In this document: in pieces, positions 30,571 through 42,707 of the stretch
Numbering within the stretch: position 1 is the stretch's first letter
Layout of the letters: every line of letters begins with the position of its first letter
Source: Lampris incognitus
Lineage: Eukaryota; Chordata; Actinopteri; Lampriformes; Lampridae
Direction of reading: 5' to 3'
DNA length: 64,000 bases
NCBI RefSeq assembly: GCF_029633865.1
Contig: NC_079219.1
Span: 52,044,416-52,108,415, forward strand
Made by a program: the position numbers and the translations under genes
Notes under the pieces: model-generated
The model's database searches: none
Seen by the model: only the letters and a program-made list of their open reading frames with translations
What the model was told of the DNA's origin: nothing

Positions 30571-33500
30571 AGTTCATCTCATCTCATCTCATCTCATCAT
30601 CTCATCAGCCGCTTCTCCCGGTTCGGGTTGCTGTGGCAGCAAGCTAAGTATAGGCATTCCAGATGTCCCTTTCCCCAGCAACGTCCTCCAGCTCCTCCTG
30701 GGGGATCCAAGGCGTTCCCAGGCCAGATCGGACATGTAGTCCCTCCAGCGAGTTCTGAGTCTACCCCGGGGTCTCCTCCCAACTGGACGTGCCCGGAAAA
30801 CCTCCAAAGGAAGGCGTCCAGGAGGCATCCTAATCAGATGCCCGAACCACTTCAACTGACTCCTTTCAACGCAAAGGAGCAGAGGCTCTACCCAGAGCTC
30901 CCTCCAGATGTCCGAGCTCCTCACCCTATCTCTAAGGCTGAGTCCAGAAACCCTACGGAGGAAACTCGTTTCAGCCACCCAGAGCTCATGACCATAGGTG
31001 AGGGTTGGAATGAAGATTGACTGCCCTCTGGCTCAGCTCCCTCTTCACCACAACGACCCGGTAAAACGTCCGCATTACTGCTGATGCTGCACTAATCCGC
31101 CAGTCAATTTCCCGCTCCAGCCTACCCTCACTCGTGAACAATACTCCTAGATAATTGAACTCCTTCACTTGAGGCAACAACTCATCCCCAACCCAAAGGG
31201 AGAAAGCCACCATTTTCCGGTAAAGAACCATGGCCTCAGACTTGGAGGTGCTGATTTTCATCCTGGCCATTTCACACTCAGCTGCAAACCGCCCCAGTGC
31301 ATGCTGGAGGTCGCGTTCCCATGAAGCCAACAAAACCATATCATCTGCAAATAGACGAGATGCAATTCTGCAGTTCCCAAAACGGACACACTCCTCACCT
31401 TGGCAGCGACTTGAGATCCTGTCCATGAATATCACAAACAGAATCGGAGACGAGGAATAACCTTGGCGGAATCCGACACCCACCGAAAACGTGTTTGACT
31501 TTGTGCCGAGAATGCGGACACAGCTCTCACTTCAGTTATACAAGGACCAGATGGTTTGTAGCAACTGCCCAGGTACCCCATACTCCTGCAGTACCTCCCA
31601 CAGAGTGCCCCGGGGTATACAGTCACAAGCCTTCTCCAAGTCCACAAAACATATATAGACTGGCTGGTCAAACTCCCATTACTCCCTCAGCACTTCCACA
31701 AGGGTAAAGAGTTGTTCCACGGCCAGGACAGAATCCGTATTGTTCCTCCTGGATCTGAGGTTCGACAATCGGTCCGAGCCTCCTTTCCAGCACCTTAGAG
31801 TACACTCTCCCAGGGAGGCTGAGCAGTGTGATGCCCCGATAATTGGAGCACAGTCTCTGGTCCCCTTTTTTAAATATGGAAACCACCACCCTAGGCTGCC
31901 GCTCCACTGGTACTTTCCCCGACCTCCACGTGACACTACAGAGGCGTGTCAGCCAAGACAGCCCAACAATGCCCAGGGCCTTCAGCATCTCAGGGCGAAT
32001 CTCATCCACACCCGGTGCCTTGCCACCTAGGAGCTTCTTAACTACCTCAGAGACCTCTGCCAGGGATTGGGTGGGTCTTTCCCCGAGCCTTCATACTCTA
32101 CTTCCTTCACCGAGGACGCATTAAGCGGGTTCAGAAGTGCCTCAAAGTGTTCTTTCCACTACCCAAAAACATCCCCAGTCCGGGTTGGCAATTCCCCTCC
32201 TTGGCTGAACACAGCCTGAGTCAAGCCCTGCTTCCCATTCCTGAGTTGCCGGATGGTCTGCCAGAACTTCCTTGAGGCCAACCGAAAGTCCTCCTCCATA
32301 GCCTCACTAAACTCCTCCCACACCAAAGTTTTTGCCTCCGTGACCGCCAAAGCCACAGCCCTTCTGGCCTCCCGGTACCTGTCTGCTGCTTCAGGACAGC
32401 CCTGGGCCAACCAAGCCTGAAAGGCCTTCTTCTTCAGCCTGACGGCTTCCCTCACTGCTTGTGTCCACTAGCAGGTTCTTAGGTTGCCACCTCGACAGGC
32501 ACCGATGACCCTATGACCACAGCTCCTACCTGCAGCATCTGCAATAGAGGCTTTGAACATGGCCCGCTCAGACTCCATGTCTCCAGCCTCCCTTAGGATA
32601 CATGAGAACTTCTTTTGGAGGTGGGAGTTGAAAACCTCACAGACAGGGGCCTCCGCCAGATATTCCCAGTTCACCCTCACTACACGTTTGGGTTTGCCAG
32701 GTCTGTCCGGCAGCCTTCCCCGCCATCTGATCCAACTCACCACCAGGTGGTGATTAGTTGACAGCTCTGCTCATCTCTTCGCCCGAGTGTCCAAAATATA
32801 CGGTCGCAGATTTGACGATATGACCACCAATTCTATCATCAATCTTCATCCTAAGGTGTTCTGGTACTTGGTACCACAACCTTATGTTCAAACCTTATGT
32901 TCAAACGTGGTGTTTGTTATGGCCAATCCATGACTCACACAGAAGTCCAATAACAAGGCACCATTCGGGTTCCAATTGAGGAGGCCGTTCCTGCCAATCA
33001 TGCCCCTCCAGGTTTCTCCATCATTGCCCACGTGAGTATTGAAGTCCCCCAGTAGAAATATAGAGTCCCCGGGCAGAACCCTATGCAAGACACCTCCCAC
33101 AGACTCCAAGAAAGCCGGATACTCCAAACTGCTATTTGGTGAATAAGCCCACGCAACAGTCAGAGCCTTCCCCACAGTGACTCGCAGTCATATAGAGGCG
33201 ACCCTCTCATTCCCCGGGGAGAACCCCAACACGGCGGTGCTCAACCGGGGACTTGCGAGTACCCCTACGGCCGCCCAGCGCCTGTCACCTTGGCCAACTC
33301 GGAAAAGTAGAGTACAGCCCCTCTCCAGGAATTTGGTACCAGAGCCCATGTTATGTGTGGAGGTGAGCCCGACTATATCTAGTTGGTACCGCTCCACCTC
33401 CCGCACCAGCCCAGGCTCCTTCCCTGCCAGAGAGGTGACAGTCCACATCCCGAGGACCAGTCTATGATGCCGGAAGTCGGCACGCCCCGGTCCCCGTCTT

Positions 33501-33697
33501 TGCCTGCCGCCCGGCCTGCATTGCACCCTACCCCAATGCTCATCCCAACGGGTGGTGGGTCCATGGGGTGGAATCAGTTCTGCTTCTATTAAATATGTCT
33601 GACAAGTCTGATTTCTACAGCTGTGTAAACACAGCCTTAATGTCTTCTTGGTGACTCTATTCAATGGCTGGAGTGGATGTTGGTCTTCTGCTGTCAT
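30571..33697 (-). mobile_element. RTE-clade LINE, Rex3-like, nearly full length but broken
   Basis: Minus strand, 5' to 3': endonuclease region with LVREVERYQLDIVGLTSTH (about 33400) and [12 protein letters not shown] (about 33040); linker; reverse transcriptase with NYRGITLLSLPGRVYSKVLE (about 31830), VDLEKA-like region near 31640, LFADDMVLLAS (about 31340, catalytic ADD), FNYLGVLFTSEG (about 31150); C-terminal SQLKWFGHLIRMPPGRLPLE (about 30860) and RTRWRDYMSDLAWERLG. The 3' end is a (GATGA)n-type tail (CATCT repeats on the + strand at 30574-30607), as in Rex3. Several frameshifts and stops make it inactive. Confidence 0.78.
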
Positions 33698-35026
33698 TTA
33701 TTCCTCAGTATCCTCCACCGCTGCTCCATTTACTTTGTATTGCATTGAAAACACTGGCTGTGTGTAGCATCACATTTGAGAATACGATGACATCAGTCTT
33801 AACACATACATTACATCACGTGTCTTAATGGGTCATCCACCATATAAGATGCTACTGATCTAAATTAAAGAATAAATAAATACACCAAGATACGTAAATC
33901 TGCTTGAAGGGGGGTAGATGATGCACACTGCTTGCCTTCATTAAGGCTTTCTGAAACAATTTGCAGACTGAATTTGTCTTTGTTATTGCACATGCAGTCT
34001 GTGCTAAACAGCACTTTAGCTATCCATCAACTTTACTGATTTGCCTTGATTTTAACAAGAATTATTCTACAGTGTAAATCCCTCGAACCAGACTCACCAG
34101 CTCACTTCACTTATTACCTGCTCATCTGAAGTCATGTTAATTATTGAAACTGGCTGGTTCATTTCATGGGGAAAAAACGTTATGCATGTTAAACACCTGT
34201 GGCTGGCAGTTTAAAAAAGAGCTGTTTATTGTGTTATAGGATGGGTCCGAGAAACTGAATCAGGTTAATATTAAATCCATTTAAAGGTTTATTCAGGGAT
34301 TTTCTGGTTATACCATATGATCATAGTATATGAAATTCCTCACCACTTACAGTTTTTACATTTCAACAGGAACGAACCGTTTCATAGCTTCCAAACCCAT
34401 TGAAAATTCTTTTAGTTATCAGTTGGTAAAAATAACTTTAAGCCATGAAAAAACCTTAACATCCACTATCAGAGGTCCCTTTTTCATGTCTGTTAGAGAT
34501 CTACTTCCATTTCAAAACTCCTGTTGACACCATGTTACAGACGCACAATGTAAAACATGGAAACGTTGAATGTATGATACATTTGTATCAGAGTTAGCTC
34601 TCTAGTGATGTAAATCAAAAATCAAAGGGGGGGGGGGTGAGTATTAAAACTGTCATACATTTTAGTGTAAAAATATCTGAAAACGATAATAAATTCCCAC
34701 GCAGTGAGAGCCGAATGAAAAGCACAGCTTGAGTTCTCCATCTTAGAGCCGGCCTTAGATCCTGTGTCCGTCCTCATTAGCACAAATGGCCAAAGAAGCA
34801 GTGAGGTTGAACTGAGTCTTCAAAAGAATCTCAACACAATACAGTCTGTGGGAACTCAATACTGCAATTGCCACGTCTTGAAGCTTCTTCAATTATGTAA
34901 CAGCCACTTGTCTGTCAATCATTTAGACTGAACTACTCCCAGAGAAAAAGGGGCCTTTCATAATGATGCTGGCCCAGGTGTGCAGGCTGCTGAATGCAAA
35001 GCAGTGATGGAAAGTTAGTTCAATGG
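33698..35026. other. AT-rich region without a recognised gene
   Basis: No conserved coding sequence, RNA gene or recognised repeat. A G-run lies at 34627-34636. Confidence 0.45.
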
Positions 35027-35181
35027 TTTGACCTAGATGATAGCAGAGATGATAGATATAGATGACAGCAGAGATGCTAGTTAAAGATGCTACCAGAGAT
35101 GCTAGTTATAGATGACAGAACAGATGCTAGTTATAGATGACAGAACAGATGCTAATTATAGATGACGGCTGAGATGCTAGC
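35027..35181. repeat. 25-bp minisatellite, left outlier block
   Basis: About six units of the same TAGTTATAGATGACAGCAGA-GATGC motif as the main array, separated from it by about 345 bp of non-repetitive sequence (35182-35526). Confidence 0.8.
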
Positions 35182-35526
35182 AGAGCAGGTTTCTATAAGA
35201 CAACGGGTGAAGCAGCGCTTCACCAAAAACAAACAAACAAAAAACACAACACACATATAACATAAAATATCATTTTTTTTAGACGCCAAAATTTCATTAG
35301 AATGACTATTTCCCCTGTGAATCAAACAAACAAAAGTGTCACTGTTAAAAACAAAAAGTGTCTGGGGTATTGTGCGACTCATCCCACACATGCATGTTCC
35401 TTACAAATGTGACGCCATTTAAAGGGGAAATAACCAGGCTTTCCAACGGTATAAGAATTGCCAAGAAGCGTTGTTACAACAAAGAAATAATCTACTAAAC
35501 ACAAATTTCCTTACTTTTTGTGCTAA

Positions 35527-36658
35527 GTATACGTAGATGATAGCAGAGATGCTGGTTATAGATGATAGCAGAGATACTAGTTATAGATGATAGCAGAGAT
35601 GCTAGTTATAGATGACAGCAGAGATGCTAGTTATAGATGATAGCAGAGATGCTAGTTATAGATGACAGCAGAGATGCTAGTTACAGATGATAGCAGAGAT
35701 GCTAGTTATAGATGATAGCAGAGATACTAGTTATAGATTATAGCAGAGATGCTAGTTATAGATGACAGCAGAGATGCTAGTTATAGATGACAGCAGAGAT
35801 ACTAGTTATAGATGACAGCAGAGATGCTAGTTATAGATGATAGCATAGATACTAGTTATAGATGATAGCAGAGATGCTAGTTACAGATGACAGCAGAGAT
35901 GCTAGTTATAGATGATAGCAGAGATGCTAGTTATAGATGATAGCAGAGATACTAGTTATAGATGACAGCAGAGATGCTAGTTATAGATGACAGCAGAGAT
36001 GCTAGTTATAGATGATAGCAGAGATACTAGTTATAGATGACAGCAGAGATGCTAGTTATAGATGATAGCAGAGATGCTAGTTATAGATGACAGCAGAGTT
36101 GATAGTTATGGATGATAGCAGAGATGCTAGTTATAGATGACAGCAGAGATGATAGTTATGGATGATAGCAGAGATGCTAGTTATAGATGACAGCAGAGAT
36201 GCTAGTTATAGATGACAGCAGAGACAGATGACAGCAGAGATGCTATTTATAGATGACAGTAGAGATGCTAGTTACAGATGACAGCAGAGATGCTAGTTAC
36301 AGATGACAGCAGAGATGCTAGTTACAGATGACAGCAGAGATGCTAGTTACAGATGACAGCAGAGATGCTATTTATAGATGACAGTAGAGATGCCAGTTAC
36401 AGATGACAGTAGAGATGCTAGTTACAGATGACAGCAGAGATGCTAGTTACCGATGACAGCAGAGACAGATGACAGCAGAGATGCTATTTATAGATGACAG
36501 TAGAGATGCTAGTTACAGATGACAGCAGAGATGCTGGTTATAGGTGACAGCAGAGCTGCTAGTTATAGATGACAGCAGAGATGCTAGTTACAGATGACAG
36601 CAGAGATGCTAGTTATGGATGATAGCAGAGATGCTAGTTATAGATGACAGCAGAGATA
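35527..36658. repeat. 25-bp minisatellite array
   Basis: About 45 tandem units of roughly 25 bp: TAGTTATAGATGACAGCAGA followed by GATGC. Units vary at a few sites: GACAGC or GATAGC, GATGCT or GATACT, TTATAG or TTACAG. Variants cluster: GATACT units occur only before about 36030, and TTACAG plus TTTATAG units dominate after 36230, where a longer compound unit with an extra AGACAGATGACAGC appears twice (36222 and 36463). Unit length is not a multiple of three and there is no ORF through it. Confidence 0.92.
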
Positions 36659-36664
36659 GCCTCG

Positions 36665-36757
36665 TATCAGAATCAGAATCATGTTTATTGGCCATGTAGG
36701 TTTGCACTACATGGAATTTGACTCCGGTTTCGTGGCTCTCTCAGTGTATCTAACATA
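36665..36757. repeat. Interspersed repeat interrupted by the Tc1 element
   Basis: TCAGAATCAGAATCATGTTT, ATTGGCCATGTAGGTTTGCA and GAATTTGACTCCGGTTTCGT form the left part; the repeat appears to resume after the transposon at 38391 (GAATAACAAGACTACAACAC). The same TCAGAATCAGAAT motif starts another piece at 45586. Family not identified. Confidence 0.5.
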
Positions 36758-38388
36758 CAGTGCATCCGGAAAGTATTCACACCCCTTCACTTTCCCCACA
36801 TTTTGTTATGTTACAGCCTTATTCCAAACAGATTAAATTCCTTTTTTCATCAATCTACACACAATACGCCATAATAACAAAGTGAAAAAGGTTTTGTAGA
36901 ATTTTTTGCAAATTTATTAAAAATAAAAAACTGAAATATTGCATGTACATAAGTATTCATACCCTTTGCTATGACACTCAAAATTGAGCTCAGGTTCATC
37001 CTGTTTCCACTGATCATCCTTAAGATGTTTCTACATCTTGATTGGAGTCCACCCGTAGTAAATTCAATTGACTGAACATGATTTGGGAAGGCACACACCT
37101 GTCTATATAAGGTCCCACTGTTGACAGTGCATGTCAGAGCAGAAACCAAGCCATGAAGTCAAAGGAATTGTCTGTGGACCTCCGAGACAGGATTGTATCG
37201 AGGCACAGATCTGGGGAAGGGTACAAAAACATTTCTACAGCTTTGAAGGTTCCGAAGAGCACAGTGGTCTCTATCATTCATAAATGGAAGAAGTATGGAT
37301 CCACCAGGACTCTTCCTAGAGCTGGCCGCCCAGCCAAACTGAGCAATCGGGGGAGAAGGGCCTTGGTCAGGGAGGTGACCAAGAACCCGATGGTCACTCT
37401 GACAGAGCTCCAGCGTTGCTCTGTGGAGATGGGAGAACCTTCCAGAAGGACAACCATCTCTGCAGAACTCCACCAATCAGGCCTTTATGGTAGAGTGACC
37501 AGACGGAAGCCTCTGCTCAGTAAAAGGCACATGACAGCCCACTTGGAGTTTACCAGAAAGCACCTAAAGGACTCTCAGACCATGAGAAACAAGATTCTCT
37601 GGTCTGATGAAACCAAGATTGAACTCTTTGGCCTGAATGCCAAACGTCACATCTGGAGGAAACCAGGCACCTCTCATCACCTTGCTAATACCATCCCTAC
37701 AGTGAAGCATGGTGGTGGCAGCGTCATGCTGTGGGGATGTTTTTCAGTGGGAGGAACTGGGAGACTAGTCAGGATCGAGGGAAAGATGAATGGAGCAAAG
37801 TACAGAGAGATCCTTGATGAAAACCTGCTCCAGAGCACTCAGGACCTCAGACTGGGGCGAAGGTTTACCTTTCAACACGACAACGACCCTAAGCACACAG
37901 CCAAGACAACTAAGGAGTGGCTTTGGGACAAGTCTGTGAATGTCCTTGAGTGGCCCAGCCAGAGCCCAGACTTGAACCCCATTGAACATCTCTGGAAAGA
38001 CCTGAAAATAGCTGTGCAGCGACGCTCCCCACCTAACCTTACAGAGCTCGAGAGGATCTGCAGAGAAGAATGGGAGAAATACCCCAAATATAGGTGTGCC
38101 AAGCTTGTAGCTTCATACCCAAGAAGACTTGAGGCTGTAATTGCTACCAAGGGTGCCTCAACCAAGTACTGAGTAAAGGGTGTGAATACTTATGTACATG
38201 CAATATTTCCGTTTTTTATTTTTAATAAATTTGCAAACATTTCTACAAAACCTTTTTCGCTTTGCCATTATGGGGTATTGTATGTAGATTGATAAGAAAA
38301 AAAGGAATTTAAACCATTTTGGAATAAGGCTGTAACATAACAAATTGTGGGGAAAGTGAAGGGGTGTGAATACTTTCCGCATGCACTG
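36758..38388 (+). mobile_element. Tc1-like DNA transposon with intact transposase frame
   Basis: 1631 bp, flanked by TA (36756-36757 and 38389-38390). The ends CAGTGCATCCGGAAAGTATT and its near-complement AATACTTTCCGCATGCACTG define inverted terminal repeats that stay similar for about 215 bp (36758-36972 and 38172-38388), including GGTTTTGTAGAA-like and GTACATAAGTATTCA motifs just outside the gene. Length, TA target and repeat-flanked single gene all match Tc1/mariner elements of fish. Confidence 0.92.
37153..38172 (+). CDS. Tc1-like transposase
   Basis: 339 residues with no internal stop, the full family length. The N-terminal paired-like domain (LSVDLRDRIVSRHRSGEGYK, STALKVPKSTVVSIIHKW helix-turn-helix) is followed by an AT-hook-like GRPAK, then the DD34E catalytic core: first Asp in WSDETKIELFG (about residue 152), second in FQHDNDPKHTA (about 244), Glu in SPDLNPIEHLW (about 279, 34 residues after the second Asp). 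The glycine-rich box GGGSVMLWGCF is present. It would bind the terminal repeats and cut and paste the element at TA. Whether it is still active cannot be judged from sequence alone. Confidence 0.92.
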   Translation: MKSKELSVDLRDRIVSRHRSGEGYKNISTALKVPKSTVVSIIHKWKKYGSTRTLPRAGRPAKLSNRGRRALVREVTKNPMVTLTELQRCSVEMGEPSRRTTISAELHQSGLYGRVTRRKPLLSKRHMTAHLEFTRKHLKDSQTMRNKILWSDETKIELFGLNAKRHIWRKPGTSHHLANTIPTVKHGGGSVMLWGCFSVGGTGRLVRIEGKMNGAKYREILDENLLQSTQDLRLGRRFTFQHDNDPKHTAKTTKEWLWDKSVNVLEWPSQSPDLNPIEHLWKDLKIAVQRRSPPNLTELERICREEWEKYPKYRCAKLVASYPRRLEAVIATKGASTKY

Positions 38389-38903
38389 TAGAATAACAAG
38401 ACTACAACACAACAATCTTCAGATATATACACACGGATTGACTTATACAGGTGGAATAAGAGGTGAGAGGTTTGTTTATAAAGCAGCAGTGCCCTCCAGT
38501 GTCAGTAGATGGACTCCATGCAGTCTTGTGTATTGATAGGCAGGCTTTTGTATAAATGTTGTCTCCCTTTTTTATTTTTGTCTGTGTAATAAATTTGTCT
38601 TGAGAATTATTTAGGCCATAGGGTCTTAATGGATTTTAGAGATTGGCTGCAGAGGAAACGGTTCGTCCAAATAGCCGGCCTAATGATTATATTTACTAAT
38701 GAGCTAACCATAACAAGTTAAACCTTGGAAAAACTTCAAACCAAAATTAAACAAAGCCTTCAAGAAACTGGAGGCACAGCTCCTCTCTCTTCAAATGAAG
38801 AAACACACCGAATTTTATTGACATCTCATTTAAGCAACTAAATTTTCAAGGGGACACAATCCTCTCTGCATGAATGTTCATTTCATCTAATCCAATGACA
38901 ACA

Positions 38904-39510
<607 letters not shown>

Positions 39511-39635
39511 GTGTGTGTGTGTGTGTGTATACTTGTGTCTACACTCTTCACACTGTTATATTTCATTATGACGTGTTAATGTTTTCGAATGAAAAAATAA
39601 ACAGGCTATCCTACAGGCTAACGTTGTGTGCATTC

Positions 39636-39810
39636 TGTCATATATGGTAGTCAAATATGCTTGCGCATATACTGTGTGATATACGGGAATACGGGAACAA
39701 CGTAGGGGGCTGACCTCGGGGAGTTCCGGAAGAGTGTACGTGTGTTCCCCGGCGGTGATTCACTAAAACCGAAAAAAAGCTAAATAAAGCCTCCATCGCA
39801 ATTATTTACA
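39636..39810 (+). repeat. 5' LTR of the Gypsy-type element
   Basis: 175 bp, TG...CA ends (TGTCATATAT to TTATTTACA). It contains AAATAAAGCC (39782), a likely poly(A) signal, near its end. The copy at the 3' end differs by numerous substitutions and small indels, indicating an old insertion. Confidence 0.85.
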
Positions 39811-40231
39811 GGGTGTCAGAAGTAAACAACGAGAGGAGTCGTGGCTAAATTCAATCCCCGACGAACCTTTCCTTCGATAAACCAGGCGAGTGGCCGGATT
39901 GGAAGCAGCATTTCGTGAGATTCAGAACCACCACTAAGGGAGACAAAGAAGATGGCGCCGTGCAGGTGAGCAGCCTGATATACGCTATGGCAGATATCTT
40001 CAACAGGGGGTCCTCAGAGTTACTGCAGGGGGTCCGCCAAATTATTTGACTCCAAACTTTTTTTCTCCCCAAAATATGCCCCAAAATATGCCCCAAAATA
40101 CACATTAACCTATAAAAAGCAAAGATAAATCTTCCTATTCGTTAAAAAATTACAACATCGAAAATGCCCATGAATCCTCGTGCAATAATGCGATCACCCT
40201 GAAAGCCGAACACCAGCTAGCTATCCCATTG

Positions 40232-40345
40232 TAACCGGTTATCTTCTTGCCCGGTGCGGGATTCGAACGGGGTGTACTGCACCAAAGGCGACATCATTAA
40301 CCGCTTGGCTAAAGGGTCAGACCCGTTAGCTAGGGGCTAACGTGT
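40232..40345 (-). mobile_element. Diverged relative of the tRNA-bearing miniature LTR
   Basis: Minus strand shows TAGCTAACGGGTCTGACCCT, an A-box-like TTAGCCAAGCGGTTAATG and a B-box-like CGTTCGAATCCC. The order and spacing match the LTRs at 40441 and 29711, but sequence identity is much lower and the ends are not clear. It could instead be a separate tRNA-derived SINE that shares ancestry with the LTR's tRNA-like block. Confidence 0.45.
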
Positions 40346-40440
40346 CTTATTAGTAGTTTACACTATGCTAAACCACTCTTGGCGGCGCCAATAAAACACT
40401 GGAAATAATTGCATGCCATATTAGCCAAATAGGTACGTAT

Positions 40441-40597
40441 TGTAACGTGCATGGATAAGAAGACACGCTGGCCGCTTGTTGGTGAGTCTGACCCTTTAGT
40501 CTAACGGTTAGCGATGTCTCCTGCGATGCGGGCGACACGCGTTCGCTTCCCGGCCGCGACAGTTCATGTGGTTACGTTGTCCGCCGAATTCGCTACA
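40441..40597 (+). mobile_element. Solo LTR of tRNA-bearing miniature LTR element
   Basis: 157 bp, TGTAACGTGCATGGATAAG to CGAATTCGCTACA, flanked by GTAT (40437-40440 and 40598-40601). A-box-like TTAGTCTAACGGTTAGCG; B-box-like CGTTCGCTTCC. Inserted in the hAT/ZBED fragment. Confidence 0.87.
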
Positions 40598-40810
40598 GTA
40601 TTATCAGCCAAAGTATACGGCCATTCTTACGTTAATGTGATCTACAATGGATCACTTTGTAACCTCTCGACCAAGAAACTCTGACAGACCCTGGACTTTA
40701 TCACGAACCACTGGCGAAAGTACAGAGGATGAGGCTAACGCAGCTGCTAACAGCCATGCTACAACTGCTGCTAAGCACAAACGAGAGAAGACCCGAAAAT
40801 ATTCAGAGAA

Positions 40811-41444
40811 CTAGACGAACCCCGCTACAATGTAGCGGTTTGGTTATCCACCCGTCTAAATCTCCCTCCTCTTCATCCTGCCAGCTAACCACCTTCCCCC
40901 TGCCCCTAAACCCCCCCCCCACTCCAACTCCCTCCCCCCAAATGCTCAGATTCATCTGAAATGCCGAGAAAAGTGGTTTTTAGCCATTTTTAGAAAATGC
41001 ATATTTTGCATAATTATTATAATTATTTTAATTTTCTGCTATTTTTCTGGTCCTCTCTGGAACAATACCTACCACCTCCAAAAAAAAATTGGGATCATAA
41101 GTGCATTTTTGCAAAAATGCATTTATTTTGCATAATGCCAAAACATTTCTAAGTCCCAGAAAAAAAAATGTATAGGTGAAAAAAATCAAAGATGCTCAGA
41201 ATCATCTGAAATGCCGAGATAAGTTGTTTTTAGCCATTTTTAGATAAATGAATATTTTGCATATTTATGCATAATTAATTATGCATAATTTTAATTTTCT
41301 GCTATTTTTTATAGGTGCCCCTGATCATCCCCAATAACCTCCAAAAAGAATCAAGGCCCCAAGTGCTTTAGTTTGGCCGTTTATAGACTCTCACACAGAC
41401 ACACACCACACACCAGACACACATTGCGAAAATACAGGAGTAGA
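40811..41444 (-). mobile_element. Non-autonomous Helitron inserted in the ZBED-type ORF
   Basis: Minus-strand termini TCTACTCCTGTATTTTCGCA (5') and hairpin CCGCTACATTGTAGCGG plus CTAG (3'), inserted between A and T. It lies within a codon of the ZBED-type frame, and joining the flanks A and T without losing a base keeps that frame open on both sides: direct evidence for insertion without target duplication. Very similar to 5206-5846. Confidence 0.9.
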
Positions 41445-42707
41445 TTGTCTCAGGTTTGGATTTACCTTTAAAGAGAATGAGGGCGTTGAATGACCAGTGT
41501 GTGTCATCTACTCTGCTGTGCTGTCAGTGCAGAGACTGGGAGAGAAAGCTGAGACTTTTATCCGGACTATGAACTGCGACTTCGGCACGAGCAGAGATGA
41601 GAATATCCACGACCTGACGCTAGCACTGACCTTAGAGATGGTCAGGCAGTCTGAAGAGGTTGCTTCGTAAGTCAGCATGCAACGAGAGGCAACTGGGGTA
41701 ATACATGAAGTCACTCACAAGTGCAGCAAATACACCAAACACCACGGTAAGCCAAAAGGGGGAATTAATGGACAACGTGGATAGTGTAGGAAACTGCGGC
41801 AAAGTAAAGATGAAAATTGCTCAGCTAGAAAATCCAAATGCAATACGTGCAACAAGGTTGGACATTGGAGTAGAGTGTGTAGCGTCAGGAAAGCAATGAG
41901 TGAGGTTACAGAGCAAACAGAGCAGCTGCAGTCATATTTTCTTGGGGCTGTGAGTAAAGCAGATGGGTCATCAGAGCAAAGGGCCATCAAGTTGCTGGTG
42001 GGCTCCGCACCAGTTGAATTCAAAATTGACACGGGAGCTGATGTTAACATCATCCACAAGGAGACCTACCACTCACTCATCCCCAAAAGACCACTGGAGC
42101 CTGCAGATATTCCACTGGATAGCCCAGGCGGCAAGCTGCAGTGCGTAGGACAGATCCAGAACACTGCATCCTACAAAGGAAAGACTCACCCACTCACAGC
42201 ATATGTCATCCGCGGACACACTGTAAACAACTTACTCAGCAGACCACTGTCTGTAAAGGTGAATCTGGTGTGGAGAGTGGATGAAATGGTGTGCAACAGA
42301 GGACACCTACAGGCATATTGTGAGCATGGGACATTAAAGACTGAACCTGTGAGAATACAGCTGAAAAACAATGCTCAGCCATGTGCTGTACACACAGCAT
42401 GGCACATACCTCTCCCTATGCTGAAAAAGGTAAAGTAGGAGCTCCTGAGGATGAAGAGAAATGGCATAACTGAGGATGACGCAGCCCACCAGCTGGTGTG
42501 CACTTATGATGCCAGTCTTGAAGAAGTACACAGGTAAAGCCCGCATCTGTGTTGATCTCACAAGGCCGAACGAGGCTGTGAAGAGAGAATAGTATATCCT
42601 GCCTACAACTGATGAGATTACAGCAAAACTAAGCGGGGCCAGTCTTTTCTACACTCGACGCCGCCAGTGGATTCTTCCAGATACCGCTGCATCCAGACAG
42701 CCTAAGC

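Larger units (their letters stand above)
40004..41524 (+). mobile_element. hAT/ZBED-type transposon fragment nested in gag
   Basis: Starts with CAGGGGGTCCTCAGAGTTAC, resembling a hAT terminal repeat, and contains the start of a ZBED-type ORF: ATG 40647, MDHFVTSRPRN, then EKTRKYSEN up to the Helitron at 40811, continuing after it at 41445 as CLRFGFTFKENEG and VCVIYSAVLS, the typical start of ZBED/hAT-like proteins. An in-frame TGA follows GVE. It holds a solo miniature LTR (40441-40597), a diverged relative (about 40232-40345) and a Helitron. Confidence 0.65.
39895..42438 (+). pseudogene. gag and protease remnants of the Gypsy-type element
   Basis: gag starts near 39860-39895 (a WP-WKQHFVRF-like reading, frameshifted) and is cut at about 40003 by the hAT fragment, resuming near 41525 (RLGEKAETFIRTMNCDFG). 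A CCHC zinc knuckle (CX2CX4HX4C) is at 41839-41880. The frame from 41875 leads into an aspartic protease with the active-site DTGA at 42028-42039. Stops lie between these parts, so no intact product is possible. Confidence 0.75.

Noticed and set aside
35027-36658. CRISPR-like array
   Set aside because: Units are contiguous with no unique spacers, and the context is a vertebrate genome; it is a minisatellite.
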